From assembly GCA_003156495.1 (NCBI GenBank), contig PMHC01000111.1, positions 672-6,573 of the forward strand: a DNA stretch of 5,902 nucleotides, written 5' to 3'. Positions 4,482 to 5,902 of the stretch are shown piece after piece. Numbering within the stretch: the stretch's first letter is position 1; each line of letters begins with the position of its first letter. Made by a program: the position numbers and the translations under genes. This DNA comes from Acidobacteriaceae bacterium. Its GTDB lineage: Bacteria; Acidobacteriota; Terriglobia; Terriglobales; Acidobacteriaceae. The notes beneath the pieces were generated by a model. That model was not told the origin of the DNA and made no database searches. It saw only the letters and a program-made list of their open reading frames with translations.

Positions 4482-5902
4482 ATGCCAAAGAAAATCGATT
4501 TCCTAACGGCATTTTCGTCAATTGTGTTTTTCGCCGCCGCCGCTCTCGCCCAAACCGCCGATCAGGCCTGGCTGCGCCCCGGTCATTTCCACGGCCTTCC
4601 GCCCGTCCCCACGCGCGTACAGGCGTTGGGCAGCGATCCGGTCGAAAGCGCCGCGGTCAAAGAACTTGCCCAGGGAATCGATAATCTCTATGGCTCGTCG
4701 CCCGCCATCGATAAAAACAGCGCCGGCGAGGCAATCGTCGTCGGCACGCTCGATCAGTTACACGCCGCTTATCCCGCGCTGAAACTGCCCGCCACGCTCA
4801 CGCCTGAAGGCTTTTGGCTCGCCGACTCTCGCGCTGCCGGCGCACGGCTTCTTATCGTCGCCGGAGGCAGCCCGCGCGGCGCGCTCTACGGCGCATTCGC
4901 TCTGCTGCGCACGCTCTCGACCACTGGCCATGCACCTAAAACCGTCATCGCCGAGTCGCCCACCATGCCCATTCGCTGGGTCAACGAGTGGGACAACGCC
5001 AGCGGCTCCATCGAGCGCGGCTACGCCGGCCGCTCGATTTTTTTTGAGAACGGAAAAGTGCGCGACAATCTCAGCGCCGTCGGCGAATACGCGCGCCTGC
5101 TCGCCTCGGTCGGCATCAACGGCTGCAATGTAAACAACGTTAACGACGCCGCGCCTTTTCTCACGCCAGAGAGGATTCGCGGCCTGGCCCGCATTGCCGA
5201 CCTCATGCGCCCCTATGGCGTCCGTCTGGCCATCAGCGTCGACATCGCCAGCCCGCAAAAAATCGGCGGTCTTAAAACTTTTGACCCGCTCGACCCTGCC
5301 GTCAAAGCCTGGTGGGCTGCCAAAGTCGGCGAAATCTACGCGCAAATTCCCGACTTCGCCGGCTTCACCGTCAAGGCCGACTCCGAAGGCGCGTCTGGTC
5401 CGGCCAGCTTCGGCCGCAGCCCCGCCGATGCGGCCAACCTCTTGGCCGATGCGCTCGCGCCCCACGGCGGCGTCGTTCTCTATCGCGCCTTCGTCTACAA
5501 CAGTCACCTCGACTACAACGACCTGAAGGCCGACCGCGCCCGCGCCGCTTACGACATCTTCCACCCCCTCGACGGCAAATTCGCATCGAACGTGATCGTC
5601 CAAATCAAGTACGGCCCCATCGACTTTCAGGCTCGCGAGCCGATTTCGCCACTCTTTTCCGGCCTCGAAAAAACCAACTCCGCCATGGAGCTCCAGATCA
5701 CGCAGGAGTACACCGGCCAGCAGCGCCACCTCGTCTATCTCGCGCCCATGTGGAAAGAGATTCTCGACTTCGATCTGCGCGCTGAAAATCGCGCAACGCC
5801 GGTCAAAGAAATCATCGAAGGCCGTGGCTTCCATCGTCCGCGCGGCGGCATCGTCGGCGTCTCCTGCGTCGGTCGCGATGGCTGGCTCGGCTCGCCGCTC
5901 GC
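4482..5902 (+). CDS. aguA: secreted GH67 alpha-glucuronidase (3' end beyond window)
   Basis: This enzyme removes 4-O-methyl-glucuronic acid from glucuronoxylan oligosaccharides by inversion. 473 complete codons are present, and the family is usually about 680-740 residues, so the C-terminal helical domain is cut off by the window edge. A signal peptide is visible (MPKKIDF, FFAAAALA, then QT; cleavage near residue 23), so the enzyme is exported, probably to the periplasm. The N-terminal domain covers about 25-158, and the catalytic barrel starts at IRWVNEWDN (164-172). RGYAGRSIFFENGKV, VKADSEGASGP, YGPIDFQAREP, QEYTGQQRHLVYL and GVSCVGRDGWLGSPL are family signatures. E302 (in DSEG) fits the general acid. 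D381 (in PIDFQ) and E409 (in QEYTG) fit the paired general bases; their separation of 28 equals that of D365/E393 in the Cellvibrio enzyme. The start is supported by GGGGAG at 4467-4472 and the signal peptide. An active enzyme is likely if the missing end is intact. Confidence 0.94.
   Translation, partial: MPKKIDFLTAFSSIVFFAAAALAQTADQAWLRPGHFHGLPPVPTRVQALGSDPVESAAVKELAQGIDNLYGSSPAIDKNSAGEAIVVGTLDQLHAAYPALKLPATLTPEGFWLADSRAAGARLLIVAGGSPRGALYGAFALLRTLSTTGHAPKTVIAESPTMPIRWVNEWDNASGSIERGYAGRSIFFENGKVRDNLSAVGEYARLLASVGINGCNVNNVNDAAPFLTPERIRGLARIADLMRPYGVRLAISVDIASPQKIGGLKTFDPLDPAVKAWWAAKVGEIYAQIPDFAGFTVKADSEGASGPASFGRSPADAANLLADALAPHGGVVLYRAFVYNSHLDYNDLKADRARAAYDIFHPLDGKFASNVIVQIKYGPIDFQAREPISPLFSGLEKTNSAMELQITQEYTGQQRHLVYLAPMWKEILDFDLRAENRATPVKEIIEGRGFHRPRGGIVGVSCVGRDGWLGSPL

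Noticed and set aside
4758..5834. Open frame of 358 codons on the minus strand opposite the glucuronidase
   Set aside because: It is antisense to GH67 signature motifs and has the same compositional cause. There is no signal or domain in the translation.

Overview
The window looks like a piece of a GC-rich bacterial chromosome, most likely from the Acidobacteriota (Terriglobia-like). That is an inference from three things: the style of the secreted Ig-like protein (a Big_3_5-type repeat followed by a domain with the TLSCSG motif), a fused PabB-PabC enzyme, and a secreted GH67 alpha-glucuronidase of the kind found in soil polysaccharide degraders. No marker gene fixes the taxon.

Left part, minus strand (1-1274). 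Three genes read leftward and are closely packed: a small membrane-anchored helical protein (798-1274), a small soluble protein of unknown function (364-798, joined by a TAATG stop/start overlap), and the 5' part of ruvA (1-356, running off the left edge), whose start lies 7 nt after the stop of the gene before it. A candidate TAGAAT promoter precedes the first gene. The two unknown genes are lower in G+C than their neighbours and look like a two-gene accessory unit sitting on the ruv transcript.

Middle (1275-1570). This divergent intergenic region carries a candidate promoter on each strand, a five-tract G-quadruplex motif on the minus strand and a perfect 16-bp palindrome. I see no gene in it.

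Right part, plus strand (1571-5902). First comes a secreted Ig-like protein with an unusual two-helix membrane hairpin near its C-terminus. Next, 18 nt downstream, is a bifunctional PabB-PabC fusion for p-aminobenzoate (folate) synthesis. After a 70-nt gap with its own candidate extended -10 promoter comes a secreted GH67 alpha-glucuronidase that runs off the right edge. These three genes do not form an obvious pathway. The PabBC enzyme is cytoplasmic and biosynthetic, while the flanking two are exported. The glucuronidase would act on xylan side chains and probably continues into a carbohydrate-use locus beyond the window.

I saw no RNA genes, CRISPR array, insertion sequence or strong intrinsic terminator. 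The best candidate for something undescribed is the coupled membrane/soluble gene pair next to ruvA.
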